A DNA stretch of 16,958 nt from Deltaproteobacteria bacterium UBA2385 (GTDB taxonomy: Bacteria; Myxococcota_A; UBA796; UBA2385): contig DDSR01000107.1 in assembly GCA_002343455.1 (NCBI GenBank), positions 1 through 16,958 on the forward strand, in the 5' to 3' direction. A program made the position numbers and the translations under genes. Each line of letters opens with the position of its first letter. Position 1 is the stretch's first letter. Shown here in pieces: positions 5,977-13,311 of the stretch. The notes below the pieces were generated by a model. The model made no database searches and had not been told where the DNA came from. It saw only the letters and a list, made by a program, of their open reading frames with translations.

Positions 5977-7103
5977 TCCTGCTGCTGATCCTGCTCGGCC
6001 TCGCCCGCGCTGAGAGCTCCTGGTACATCGTCCCAAACCTCGCCTACGACAGCGACGACGGGCTGGGCTTCGGCGCTCGCTTCGAGCACGCCCGGCTGGA
6101 CCCGGAGCTGGCCCCCTACCGGCAGGCCTGGGTCGTTCACCTCTTCAGCAGCCTGCGCGGCTACCACCACCACCGCATCCGCTACGATCGCCTGGGCCTG
6201 GGGCCTGACGGCTCTGTACGACTGACCGCGCACCTCGCCTGGAGGCAGTGGAGCAACGACGGCTACTGGGGCATCGGGAACGACACCGTTCGCGAGGAGG
6301 ACGCCGGGCCGGACCGCTACCGCTACTCGCTGATCCAGCCCTTCGCCCACCTGGCCCTGCGGCGCCCCTTTGGGGAGGGAGGACTGTACGGGTACCTCGC
6401 CCTGAACCCGAAGCTCAGCCTCGTACAGAGCGAGCCCGGCAGCCTGCTGGCGGAGGAGCGCCCCTACGGGACGGAGGGAGGCTTCCTGCCGCAGCTCCTG
6501 GTCGGGGTCCAGCACGACACCCGCAGCCCGGAGCTCTCGCCCCACCGCGGCCACCTGCTGGAGGCGGGCGGGCGGCTGGCCCCCTGGGGTACGGGTCAGG
6601 CCGGGGGCTTCTCCGGCCTGCTGCTGTCCGCCCGGGGCTTTCACGAGCTGGGCCACGAGCGGCTGGTGCTGGCCGGTCGGCTGATGGGCGAGGTCCTGTG
6701 GGGGGACGTTCCCTTCTACGAGATGGTGCACTGGGGCGGCTACACCCCGGTGCAGGGGGTCGGCGGCTTCGAGACCCTGCGCGGGCTGGCCTTTGGGCGT
6801 TTCCGGGCCCCGGGCAAGGCCATCGCCAACACCGAGCTGCGCATCCGCGCCCTGGACGGAGCGATCAAACAGACCCGCCTGGGCTTGGAGCTCGCACCCT
6901 TTATCGATGTAGGAACCGTGTTCCTGGCGGATGACCCTGGCCTCCTGCACCCGGCGGCGGGGCTGGGGACGAGGCTGGTGATGGACGAGACCTTCGTCGG
7001 CCGCCTGGACCTGGGCTGGGGCCTCGACCCGGTGCAGCGGGGCGAGGAGGTGGTGCAGGAGGCGACCTTGGGGGTCTACGTGGTCTTCGACCACCCCTTC
7101 TGA
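5973..7103 (+). CDS. Outer-membrane beta-barrel, Omp85/surface-antigen (D15-like) type without POTRA
   Basis: 376 residues from GTG. After a signal peptide (ILLLILLGLARA) the protein begins at once with barrel strands: SSWYIVPNLAYDSDDGLGFG is the typical first strand of the bacterial surface antigen domain. Further strands alternate aromatic and polar residues (VGVQHDTRSPELSPHRGHLL, then GFETLRGLAFGRFR near the family's RG-motif position, and APFIDVGTVF). It ends LGVYVVFDHPF, a C-terminal aromatic strand suited to BAM recognition. No POTRA repeats are present, unlike BamA or TamA. The GTG start gives a 4-base overlap with the lipoprotein gene, as in other pairs here; an in-frame ATG at 5940 would add a basic n-region (MGRRNRGGLRL) and is the alternative. 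Role: outer-membrane channel or insertase-like protein; substrate unknown. Confidence 0.78.
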   Translation: MILLLILLGLARAESSWYIVPNLAYDSDDGLGFGARFEHARLDPELAPYRQAWVVHLFSSLRGYHHHRIRYDRLGLGPDGSVRLTAHLAWRQWSNDGYWGIGNDTVREEDAGPDRYRYSLIQPFAHLALRRPFGEGGLYGYLALNPKLSLVQSEPGSLLAEERPYGTEGGFLPQLLVGVQHDTRSPELSPHRGHLLEAGGRLAPWGTGQAGGFSGLLLSARGFHELGHERLVLAGRLMGEVLWGDVPFYEMVHWGGYTPVQGVGGFETLRGLAFGRFRAPGKAIANTELRIRALDGAIKQTRLGLELAPFIDVGTVFLADDPGLLHPAAGLGTRLVMDETFVGRLDLGWGLDPVQRGEEVVQEATLGVYVVFDHPF

Positions 7104-7119
7104 GCCGGGCTCGGGCTGC

Positions 7120-7410
7120 TCAGAGGACCTCCGTCACATAGGCCACGACGTCGGCGATCTCCTGGTCGCTGAGATCCCCGTCGAAGGCCGGCATTTCGTC
7201 GTTCCCGAAGAGGACGGTCTCGGCCACACCTTGCGGGTCGCCGCCGCTCAGGGCACCGCCGCTGCCGCCGCTCCCGGCGGCCCCGTGGCAGGAGGCGCAG
7301 CTGCTGTCGAAGACCGCCTCGCCCGCGACCGGGTCGCCGGTGAGCGCGAGGATGTCGTCGACACGACCCTCTCCAGCGCAGGCAAGGAGCAGGGCGAACA
7401 GGATGGTCAT
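7120..7410 (-). CDS. Small c-type cytochrome, lipoprotein
   Basis: 96 residues. MTILFALLLAC gives a short lipoprotein signal with Cys11 as the lipid-anchored residue. One haem-binding CASCH motif (CxxCH) follows GEAVFDSS, and the EMPAF segment supplies the distal Met ligand; LSDQEIADVVAYV is the C-terminal helix of class I cytochromes c. A glycine-rich loop (AAGSGGSGGALSGGD) sits between. It is a monohaem electron carrier exposed outside the cytoplasmic membrane. A GGAGG Shine-Dalgarno six bases upstream supports the ATG. It follows the histidine kinase gene by 93 bases on the same strand, so it may belong to that operon or be its target. It ends 16 bases from the convergent barrel gene. Family assignment is firm; redox partner unknown. 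Confidence 0.9.
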   Translation of the reverse strand: MTILFALLLACAGEGRVDDILALTGDPVAGEAVFDSSCASCHGAAGSGGSGGALSGGDPQGVAETVLFGNDEMPAFDGDLSDQEIADVVAYVTEVL

Positions 7411-7503
7411 GGGTCACCTCCAGGGGTTGGTCTTTCGACCGAGCGGATCATGCCCCGGCCCGCCGCCGCCCGAGCGCTCTCCAAGGAGTTTCCAATGAAG
7501 CTC
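7411..7503 (-). other. Intergenic leader of cytochrome c gene with GNRA-type hairpin
   Basis: The 93-base gap between the histidine kinase stop and the cytochrome ATG carries, on the minus strand, GGTC-GAAA-GACC (7438-7427), a 4-bp stem with a GAAA tetraloop, about 16 bases upstream of the ATG and just before the Shine-Dalgarno sequence. No U-run follows, so it is not a terminator. It may be a stabilising or regulatory leader hairpin, or chance. No clear promoter was seen. Confidence 0.25.
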
Positions 7504-8826
7504 TCATGGAAGCCGGGGCAGGCGCAGGCTGAACCGCGCGCCTCCCAGCGGTCCCTCCTCCACGGCGCAGTCGCCGCCGTGGCGGCGAGCGATCTCGCGC
7601 GCCAGCGGCAAGCCCAGGCCCAGCCCGGGCGCCCGCACCTGCCGGCCCCGAACCAGCCGGTCGAAGACACGCTCCCGCTCGGCAGGCGGGATCCCGGCGC
7701 CGGCGTCGTCCACGCGCAGTACGACGAAGCCCTGATCGATCTCGGCGCTGAGGCGGACCGGGCTGCCCGGCGCGTGGACACGGGCGTTGCGCAGCAGGTT
7801 GCCCAGGGCCACCTCGGCGAGGCTGGGGTGAACCCGGACCTGGGCGTGCTGGGCCAGGCCCAGGTCTACCTCCAGCCGCCCCCGCTGCGCCTCGATGCCA
7901 GGCCCCTCCTGGCGGACGCACCTCGCCACCAGCTCGACCACGGGCACCGGTCGCCGGTCCTGCTCGACCTGGCCGGAGTCGACCCGGGCGAGGACCATCA
8001 GGCTGTCCACCAGCGCGCCCAGCCGGTCGACCTCCTCGGAGAGGCTGGCCATGGTGCGCATCAGCTCGCCGTGGGGTCGGGGATGGCGCAGGGCGAGGTC
8101 CAGCTCGCCGCGCAGGATGGTCACGGGCGTCCGCGGCTCGTGCGCGGCCTCGGCGGTGAAGCGGGCCTGGGCGGCGAAGGCCGCGTCGAGGCGGTCGAGC
8201 AGGGCGTTGACGTCGCGCAGCAGCGCCCGGACCTCGACCGGCCCTTGCTCTTCGACCCGGCCTCCCTGGCCGACCCGGACGACCTCGCTCACGTCGCGCC
8301 GCGCCCGCTCCAGGGGCAGGACCGCGTGGGAGAGGAGCCGGGCCAGCACGACCCTGCCCCCCGCGACGACGAGGCTGCCCACCAGCCCGTAGGCGAGGGC
8401 GAAGAAGCCGACGCTGTCGCGGAGCCGGACGGGGGCCCCGCGGGCGATGACGACGGCGTGAGAGTCGGCGGACTCGGCCCCGCGCTCGATCTCCACCGGC
8501 AGGTAGAGCACGCGGGTGCCGCCCTCGGTCCGCGCCACCACCTCCTCGTTGTCGCCCTCGAAGGTCGGCTCGGGCAGGCCGGCCGCACCCAGCGAGCTCA
8601 GCTCGAGATCCACCGTCGGCGGCTGGTGGTGGGCCTCCCAGGGAGGGCGGACGGTCTGATCAAGCGACTGACGCCAGGCCTGGGCCGCCGCCAGCAGGGC
8701 CTCGTCGTGGGCCCGGATGGCTCGCCCGTGCAGGAGCACCCCGGTGGCCAGCCCGGTCAGCCCGACCCCGACCGCCAGGACCGCCACGCCCGCGACGGTG
8801 GTCTGCCGGACCAGCGAGCTCGTCAC
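7504..8826 (-). CDS. Two-component sensor histidine kinase (unusual H-box)
   Basis: 440 residues from GTG. Order: TM1 (~10-32), extracytoplasmic sensor region (~33-138), TM2 (~139-162), HAMP-like linker (~163-215), HisKA dimerisation helix with phospho-accepting H229 in AEAAHEPRTPVTIL, then HATPase_c with N-box NLLRNA (N347), G1 VDDAGAGIP (D374) and G2 GLGLGLPLAREIARRHGG. The kinase phosphorylates itself in response to an envelope signal and passes phosphate to the upstream response regulator. The H-box reads HEPRTP, with Pro where Leu (HELRTP) is usual, which may alter catalysis. No ATG, GTG or TTG lies in frame upstream before the regulator gene. The GTG overlaps the stop of a 29-codon ORF (GTGA). 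Order regulator - kinase - cytochrome c hints at redox or envelope sensing (inference). Confidence 0.92.
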   Translation of the reverse strand: MTSSLVRQTTVAGVAVLAVGVGLTGLATGVLLHGRAIRAHDEALLAAAQAWRQSLDQTVRPPWEAHHQPPTVDLELSSLGAAGLPEPTFEGDNEEVVARTEGGTRVLYLPVEIERGAESADSHAVVIARGAPVRLRDSVGFFALAYGLVGSLVVAGGRVVLARLLSHAVLPLERARRDVSEVVRVGQGGRVEEQGPVEVRALLRDVNALLDRLDAAFAAQARFTAEAAHEPRTPVTILRGELDLALRHPRPHGELMRTMASLSEEVDRLGALVDSLMVLARVDSGQVEQDRRPVPVVELVARCVRQEGPGIEAQRGRLEVDLGLAQHAQVRVHPSLAEVALGNLLRNARVHAPGSPVRLSAEIDQGFVVLRVDDAGAGIPPAERERVFDRLVRGRQVRAPGLGLGLPLAREIARRHGGDCAVEEGPLGGARFSLRLPRLP

Positions 8827-8912
8827 GCGGCGCTCGTTGAAGGCAGCGAGGGGGGCCGAGGCGCCCGGGAGCGGCGGTGTCTCGTGGTCCGGTGGAGGCG
8901 CCTCAGCGCCAT
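8823..8912 (-). CDS. Possible small Arg-rich leader ORF between regulator and kinase
   Basis: A 29-codon ORF fills the 97-base gap between the response regulator stop and the kinase start. It begins at an ATG 11 bases after the regulator's TAG, has AGGA about nine bases upstream, and ends in a TGA that overlaps the kinase GTG by four bases, the coupling arrangement used elsewhere in this window. The peptide starts MALRRLHRTTRHRRSR and is strongly basic, then Pro/Ser-rich. It may be a coupling ORF, a real small protein, or chance; a one-base error at the junction would instead fuse it to the kinase N-terminus. Confidence 0.25.
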   Translation of the reverse strand: MALRRLHRTTRHRRSRAPRPPSLPSTSAA

Positions 8913-8923
8913 GGGGAGCTATC

Positions 8924-9580
8924 CTACAACAGGTAGCCGATGCCGCGAACGGTGTGGATCAGCGGGCGCGCCCGGCCCTGGTCGACCTTCTGCCGGAGGT
9001 AGCTGATGTAGACATCGACGATGTTGGTGCCCGGGTCGTGGCGCATATCCCAGACCCGGTCGAGGATGCGGGTGCGGCTGAGCACATGCCCGGCGTTCTC
9101 GGCGAGGTAGCGCAGCAGCATGAACTCCTGGGCGGTCAGCTTGAGCTCGTCCTCGCCCCGCCAGGCGCGGTGGGCCTCGACATCGACCACCAGGTCGCCG
9201 ACGCTCAGGCGACCGCCCATCCCCGAGCGCCGCAGGACCGCCGCCATCCGCGCCAGCAGCTCGTCGAAGTCGAAGGGCTTGACCAGGTAGTCGTCGGCGC
9301 CGCCGTAGAGCCCCTCGACCCGCTCGTCCACCCGGTCGCGGGCGGTCAGGCAGATGGCCGGGGTCCGATCGCCGCGCCGCCGGAGCTCACGCACCACCCC
9401 CAGCCCGTCGCCATCGGGCAGCATCCGGTCCACCAGCAGCAGATCGAAGGACTGCTCGGCGAGGATCTGCTCGGCGGCCCGCACCTCGCCCACCACCTCG
9501 ACGACATGCCCCTCCTCGCGCAGCCCGCGGCCGAGGAAGCCGGCGATCTTGGGTTCGTCCTCGATGACCAGGATGCGCAT
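8924..9580 (-). CDS. OmpR/PhoB-family response regulator
   Basis: 218 residues. The receiver domain (1-115) has the acidic pair D8/E9 (IEDEP), phospho-accepting D51 in LLLVDRMLPDGDG, T79 (CLTAR) and K101 (YLVKPFDFDELL). The C-terminal winged helix (~128-218) shows LKLTAQEFMLLRYLAENAG, then LSRTRILDRVWD, NIVDVYISYLRQKV and the closing hairpin IHTVRGIGYLL. All phosphorylation residues are intact, so it should be a DNA-binding transcription factor controlled by the adjacent kinase. The ATG reading MRILVIEDEP is chosen because it is the canonical start of the fold; upstream codons to 9778 are antisense to the divergent gene. GGAG lies eight bases upstream. Regulon unknown; the cytochrome c gene and the divergent gene at 9671 are natural candidates. 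Confidence 0.95.
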   Translation of the reverse strand: MRILVIEDEPKIAGFLGRGLREEGHVVEVVGEVRAAEQILAEQSFDLLLVDRMLPDGDGLGVVRELRRRGDRTPAICLTARDRVDERVEGLYGGADDYLVKPFDFDELLARMAAVLRRSGMGGRLSVGDLVVDVEAHRAWRGEDELKLTAQEFMLLRYLAENAGHVLSRTRILDRVWDMRHDPGTNIVDVYISYLRQKVDQGRARPLIHTVRGIGYLL

Positions 9581-9670
9581 CGCGTCTCCGCCTGCTTCGG
9601 CGCCGCCCCAGCCTGTCTCGGGGGAGGCCTCGGAGCGCCGGGAGAGGATACCCCAGACCCAGGAGGAGCG

Positions 9671-10159
9671 ATGTCCGATCTCAAGAGCCAGCTCGCGGCC
9701 CGCTTCGGGGCCCCCTCGCCCGAGCCCGAGCCCCCCACGCCCGCCGCGGACCCCGGCATCCTGGGCGAGTTCGCCCATGTGGACACGCCCTGGCTGGTCG
9801 CCCTGCGCAAGGCGGCCCGCTCGCTGCCCTCGCCGCCGGAGATCGGGCCACGCCCCAAGCTAGCCCACGCGATGCAGGTGACCGGGCAGGTGATGCGCGA
9901 GCTGAAGGCGGCCGAGCGTAAGGGTCAGTCCAAGGAGCTGGCCGGGCTGCGCGACGACTGGCTGGCCCGCCGGGACAAGGCCGCCTGGGCCGCGGTCAAG
10001 CTGATCTTCGCCGAGTACGAGCTGCCGGATCGGGCCTACCGGGCGCTGAAGCAGGAGGGGGCCGAGCCCTTCAAGGCCCTGGAGCGGCTGCGGGCCACCC
10101 CGCGGGACGAGCTCAGCGCGATGGGGGCCACCCGCCTGAAGGCCCTGCTGACGGGCTGA
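9671..10159 (+). CDS. Small helical protein of unknown function
   Basis: 162 residues, start fixed by a strong AGGAGG four bases upstream of the ATG. No signal peptide or membrane segment, so probably cytoplasmic. After an N-terminal helix (LKSQLAARFG) comes a Pro/Glu-rich linker (APSPEPEPPTPAADP), then mostly charged helices (MRELKAAERKGQSKELAGL, DWLARRDKAAWAAVKLIF) and a C-terminal LERLRATPRDELSAMG region ending RLKALLTG that could form a small helical bundle. I recognise no family. It diverges from the response regulator gene across a 90-bp gap and precedes the DUF547 gene by 31 bases, so it may share a transcript with the next three genes. Confidence 0.75.
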   Translation: MSDLKSQLAARFGAPSPEPEPPTPAADPGILGEFAHVDTPWLVALRKAARSLPSPPEIGPRPKLAHAMQVTGQVMRELKAAERKGQSKELAGLRDDWLARRDKAAWAAVKLIFAEYELPDRAYRALKQEGAEPFKALERLRATPRDELSAMGATRLKALLTG

Positions 10160-10190
10160 AACCCTCCGACCAGGGGGGCATCCAGGGCGG

Positions 10191-11102
10191 ATGCTCGCCC
10201 TCCTCCTGCTCGCCTCCTGCGCCGACTGGGTCTGCCTGCCCGAGGGCTCACCCGGCGCGGGCCTCGTCTACGACGTCGAGGTGCCCGACCTCAGCGCCCA
10301 GACCCGCCTCCGCCACCACAGCTGGGACGCCGTGCTGCGGCTGGAGACCCTGGACGAGGACATCGGCGGGCTGGTGCGGCGGGTGGACTACGACCACCTC
10401 GTCACCGACGCCGAGGCCTGGAAGGCGCTGGAGGACTCGCTCAGCACCTACGCCGGGGTCGATCCCAGCGCGCTGGAGAGCCACGAGGAGCAGCTCGCCT
10501 ACTGGATCAACGCCTACAACGCCTGGGTGCTCTACGCGGTCGCCGCCGCCTACGCCCAGGACCCGGCCTACAACGTCGAGGCCGACGGCTTCTTGATCTT
10601 CACCACGCCCTTCATCCAGGTCGGCGAGTGGACCCTCTCGCCCAACGACGTCGAGCACGGGATCGCGCGCGGCTACGAGGAGCAGGCCTACGCCGACGAG
10701 GCCACCCGCGCCCAGGCCGAGCGCTGGCACGACGAGCTCTGGGGCGACCGGGCCATCGACGGCCGCATCCACATGGGCTTCAACTGCGCCTCGGCCTCCT
10801 GCCCCAGCCTCTCCCCGGGGGCGCTGCAGGGCTCCCGGCTGTACGAGCAGCTCGACGAGCTCTCCCGCCTGTACGTCGCCAACACGGCCTACGGCGCCGG
10901 GCCCCAGGGCATCTCCACCATCTTCAACTGGTACGCGGCCGACTTCGCGCCGGTCTTCGGCTCGGTCCAGGCCTTCATCGAGGAGTACCGCGAGGGGGGG
11001 ACCGCCGACGTCGACTTCGGCACCTTCCTGACCTACGACTGGTCGCTGAACGCCGCCAGCCGCCCTTCGGGAGAGGACGAGACGTGCGCATCGCCCTGGT
11101 GA
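10191..11102 (+). CDS. DUF547-domain lipoprotein
   Basis: 303 residues. MLALLLLASC is a short lipoprotein signal (lipobox LASC, Cys10) with no basic n-region. The body carries the conserved DUF547 signatures in order: QLAYWINAYNAWVLYAV, LSPNDVEHGIARG, HMGFNCASASCPSL, ISTIFNWYAADF and FLTYDWSLNAAS. DUF547 proteins are common envelope proteins of unknown biochemistry; the conserved Asn, His and Cys residues suggest an enzyme with a cysteine-peptidase/transglutaminase-like fold, but no reaction is proven to my knowledge. It overlaps the following radical SAM gene by 19 bases, so the two are co-translated. Probably anchored to a membrane facing the periplasm. Family assignment strong, function unknown. 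Confidence 0.9.
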   Translation: MLALLLLASCADWVCLPEGSPGAGLVYDVEVPDLSAQTRLRHHSWDAVLRLETLDEDIGGLVRRVDYDHLVTDAEAWKALEDSLSTYAGVDPSALESHEEQLAYWINAYNAWVLYAVAAAYAQDPAYNVEADGFLIFTTPFIQVGEWTLSPNDVEHGIARGYEEQAYADEATRAQAERWHDELWGDRAIDGRIHMGFNCASASCPSLSPGALQGSRLYEQLDELSRLYVANTAYGAGPQGISTIFNWYAADFAPVFGSVQAFIEEYREGGTADVDFGTFLTYDWSLNAASRPSGEDETCASPW

Positions 11103-12517
11103 ACGTCCAGTACCACGAGGGCAACAACGTCTTCCCCCCGCTGGGCCTGCTCTACGTGGCAGGCGCGCTGCGGGAGGCGGGGCACGAGCTGCGGGTCCTG
11201 GACGGCGATCCCACCCGCCGCGACCTGACCTCGTCGGTGGTGGACTTCCGGCCGGAGCTGATCGGCCTCTCCTTCCTGACCATGACCTTCGACCGGGCCC
11301 GGGACCTGGCCGCCGAGCTGAAGCGGCGGCTGCCCGAGGCGCTGCTGCTGGGCGGAGGCGCGCACGCGACGGTCGATCCCGAGGGCACCCTGGCCGACAC
11401 GGTGCTCGACGCGGTGGCGGTGGGAGAGGGCGAGCGCACCGCCGTCGAGCTGGCGGCGGCCCTGGCCTCGGGAGCGCCGCTGGAGCGCGTCGCGGGCGTG
11501 GTCACCCGGGCGGGGCGCGGCCCCGAGCGAGAGACGGTCGAGGACCTGGACAGCCTGCCCTTCCCGGCTCGCGACCTGCTGGGGCACGCGCCCTACCTGC
11601 GCCCGCCCGGCCTGATCCGCGGCTGGGCCAGCAGCGGCATCGCCTCGATGCTGGCCAGCCGGGGCTGCCCCTTCCGCTGCAGCTACTGCGGCTCCCATCG
11701 GCAGCTGGGGCGGGATGTGCGGATCCGCTCGGTCGACGATGTGCTGGCCGAGCTGGACCTGCTGGTGCAGCGCGACGGCATCCGCGGCATGTACTGGGTG
11801 GACGACGTCTTCACCCACGACCGGGCCTGGACCCTGGCCTTCTGCGAGGCCCTGGCCCGCCGGCCCTATCGGCTGCGCTGGGGCTGCCAGTCCCGGGTCA
11901 GCGCGGTGGACGAGCAGCTCCTGCGGGCGATGCGCCGGGCGGGATGCGTGCAGATCGACTTCGGGGTCGAGAGCGGCAGCAAGGAGGTCCTGCGCTCGAT
12001 GCACAAGGGCATCGAGCCGATGCAGGTCGAGGAGGCCTTCTCGCTGACCCGGCGGCTGGGCCTGCGCACCGGGGCCAGCTTCATCCTGGGCTCGCCCGGC
12101 GAGAGCGAGCAGGACATCGAGGCCACCGCCGCTCTGGCCGACCGGATTCGGCCGGACTGGACGGTCTTCTTCTACTCGACCCCCTACCCGGGCACCGATC
12201 TCTGGAAGAAGGAGCGGCACTCCCCTCAGGCGGCCGCCTGGCCGGCCTACGGTGAGCAGTGGAACAACCGGGTCAGCCGGGACCCCTTCCCCGGCTCGCA
12301 CCTGCCCGGCCCGGACCTGGTGGCCTGGCGCTCCCGCCTGCAGAACCGCCACTTCCGCCGCAACTACATGCGCGCCCGCAACCTGCCCTTCATCCTGCGG
12401 CTGGCCCGGACCCTGCCGCGGCCCGAGGTGCGCGGCGCCATCGCGCAGGCGGCGCTGGGCAGCGGGCGGCTGGACGACGTGGTCGAGGCCGCCTTCGCCT
12501 CCTGGAGGGGGGAATGA
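11084..12517 (+). CDS. B12-binding-type radical SAM protein
   Basis: 477 residues from GTG. The N-terminal ~150 residues have a Rossmann-like cobalamin-binding fold (RIALVNVQY, FPPLGLLYVAGALREAGHEL, LLLGGGAHATVDPEG, then AVGEGERTAVELAAAL) but lack the DxHxxG motif, so cobalamin would bind base-off without His, as in class B radical SAM enzymes. The radical SAM core holds CPFRCSYC (C195, C199, C202; CxxxCxxC) for the [4Fe-4S] cluster, then VDDVFTHD, CVQIDFGVESGSKEVL (GE-like SAM-binding strand) and FILGSPGESEQD. Such enzymes do radical methylation, ring closure or lipid/hopanoid modification; the substrate cannot be read here. It overlaps DUF547 by 19 bases and the next barrel gene by four (ATGA). 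Cytoplasmic; confident on family. Confidence 0.93.
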   Translation: MRIALVNVQYHEGNNVFPPLGLLYVAGALREAGHELRVLDGDPTRRDLTSSVVDFRPELIGLSFLTMTFDRARDLAAELKRRLPEALLLGGGAHATVDPEGTLADTVLDAVAVGEGERTAVELAAALASGAPLERVAGVVTRAGRGPERETVEDLDSLPFPARDLLGHAPYLRPPGLIRGWASSGIASMLASRGCPFRCSYCGSHRQLGRDVRIRSVDDVLAELDLLVQRDGIRGMYWVDDVFTHDRAWTLAFCEALARRPYRLRWGCQSRVSAVDEQLLRAMRRAGCVQIDFGVESGSKEVLRSMHKGIEPMQVEEAFSLTRRLGLRTGASFILGSPGESEQDIEATAALADRIRPDWTVFFYSTPYPGTDLWKKERHSPQAAAWPAYGEQWNNRVSRDPFPGSHLPGPDLVAWRSRLQNRHFRRNYMRARNLPFILRLARTLPRPEVRGAIAQAALGSGRLDDVVEAAFASWRGE

Positions 12518-13311
12518 TCCTGCTGCTGGCGGTCCTCCAGGCCCACGGCGGGGCCTGGGTCCGCGATCCGGGCGGCGTCTACGCCAAGGCCGGCCTGGGG
12601 CACTTCCGCGGACAAGAGGACGAGAGCGCCGCGGTCGAGCTCGCCTACCGCGATCTGCAGGCCTCGGTCTACGGCGAGCTGGGGTTGCCGGCGGCGCTGC
12701 AGCTCTCGGTCTACGTGCCCTATGTGCTCGCCGAGAACAGCGACGCGGTGCGCGGCTACCTGGCGGCCTCGCCCGGCGACGGGGAGCTCGGCCTCAGCCG
12801 AAGGCTTACCAAAGGCAAGGTCGCCAGCGCGATCAGCCTGGGAGGGCGCTTCCCGCTGTACCCCGACCGCCGCGAGCCGCGCGCCGAGGCCTTCGGCGGC
12901 TGGGCCGACCGCTTCCCCGAGCCGGGGGACGGCACGGTCGACCTGGACCTGGAGGCCGAGGTGGGCGCCTCGCTGGGGCGCGGGATCTGGACCCAGGGCT
13001 CGGCGGGCTACCGGCACCGCTTCGGGCCCTGGGTGGACGGCCTGCCCTGGTCGGTGCAGCTGGGCTGGGCGCCGCGCCAGGGCGATCGCAGCCTGGGCTG
13101 GCTGGGGGTCGAGAGCGCCGGCCTGGTCAACCTGAAGGAGGACCCCGAGACCCGCGCCTGGACGCGCCTGGGGGGCTTCCTGGCGGTCAACCTGGGCCGC
13201 GGCCTGCACGCCGAGGGCTGGGGCGGGGCGATCCCCTGGGCGCAGGCCAGCCGGCCCGGCGCCAGCGTCGGGCTGGGCCTCAGCTGGACGGGGACGCTGC
13301 GCGAGGGCTGA
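12514..13311 (+). CDS. Predicted outer-membrane beta-barrel protein of unknown function
   Basis: 265 residues; ATG overlaps the radical SAM stop (ATGA). A short signal (MILLLAVLQAHGGAWV) precedes alternating amphipathic strands: GGVYAKAGLGHFRG, LQASVYGELGLPAALQLSVY, SAISLGGRFPLYP, LEAEVGASLGRGIWTQGSAG, SVQLGWAPRQGD, GASVGLGLSWTG. High Gly and aromatic content with strand-turn spacing indicates a small barrel of about 10-14 strands. It does not end in Phe/Tyr, which is less usual for BAM clients. A Pro/Arg/Glu-rich loop (PDRREPRAEAFGGWADRFPE) may be exposed. No named family recognised. Co-translation with the radical SAM and DUF547 genes suggests one envelope-related process. Its 3' end overlaps the convergent glycosyltransferase gene by 32 bases. 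Confidence 0.75.
   Translation: MILLLAVLQAHGGAWVRDPGGVYAKAGLGHFRGQEDESAAVELAYRDLQASVYGELGLPAALQLSVYVPYVLAENSDAVRGYLAASPGDGELGLSRRLTKGKVASAISLGGRFPLYPDRREPRAEAFGGWADRFPEPGDGTVDLDLEAEVGASLGRGIWTQGSAGYRHRFGPWVDGLPWSVQLGWAPRQGDRSLGWLGVESAGLVNLKEDPETRAWTRLGGFLAVNLGRGLHAEGWGGAIPWAQASRPGASVGLGLSWTGTLREG

Noticed and set aside
5877..7094. 405-codon minus-strand ORF opposite the Omp85-like gene
   Set aside because: Low-complexity Gln/Val/Pro composition; the plus strand shows a signal peptide and barrel strands.
7231..9006. Very long plus-strand ORF (591 codons) opposite the cytochrome and kinase
   Set aside because: Composition is Gln/Gly/Ala/Asp/His-rich with no domain; it is the antisense shadow of the kinase, regulator end and cytochrome genes, which have clear motifs.
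11033..12352. 439-codon minus-strand ORF opposite the radical SAM gene
   Set aside because: Antisense shadow rich in Gln, Gly and Pro; the plus strand carries an unmistakable radical SAM protein.
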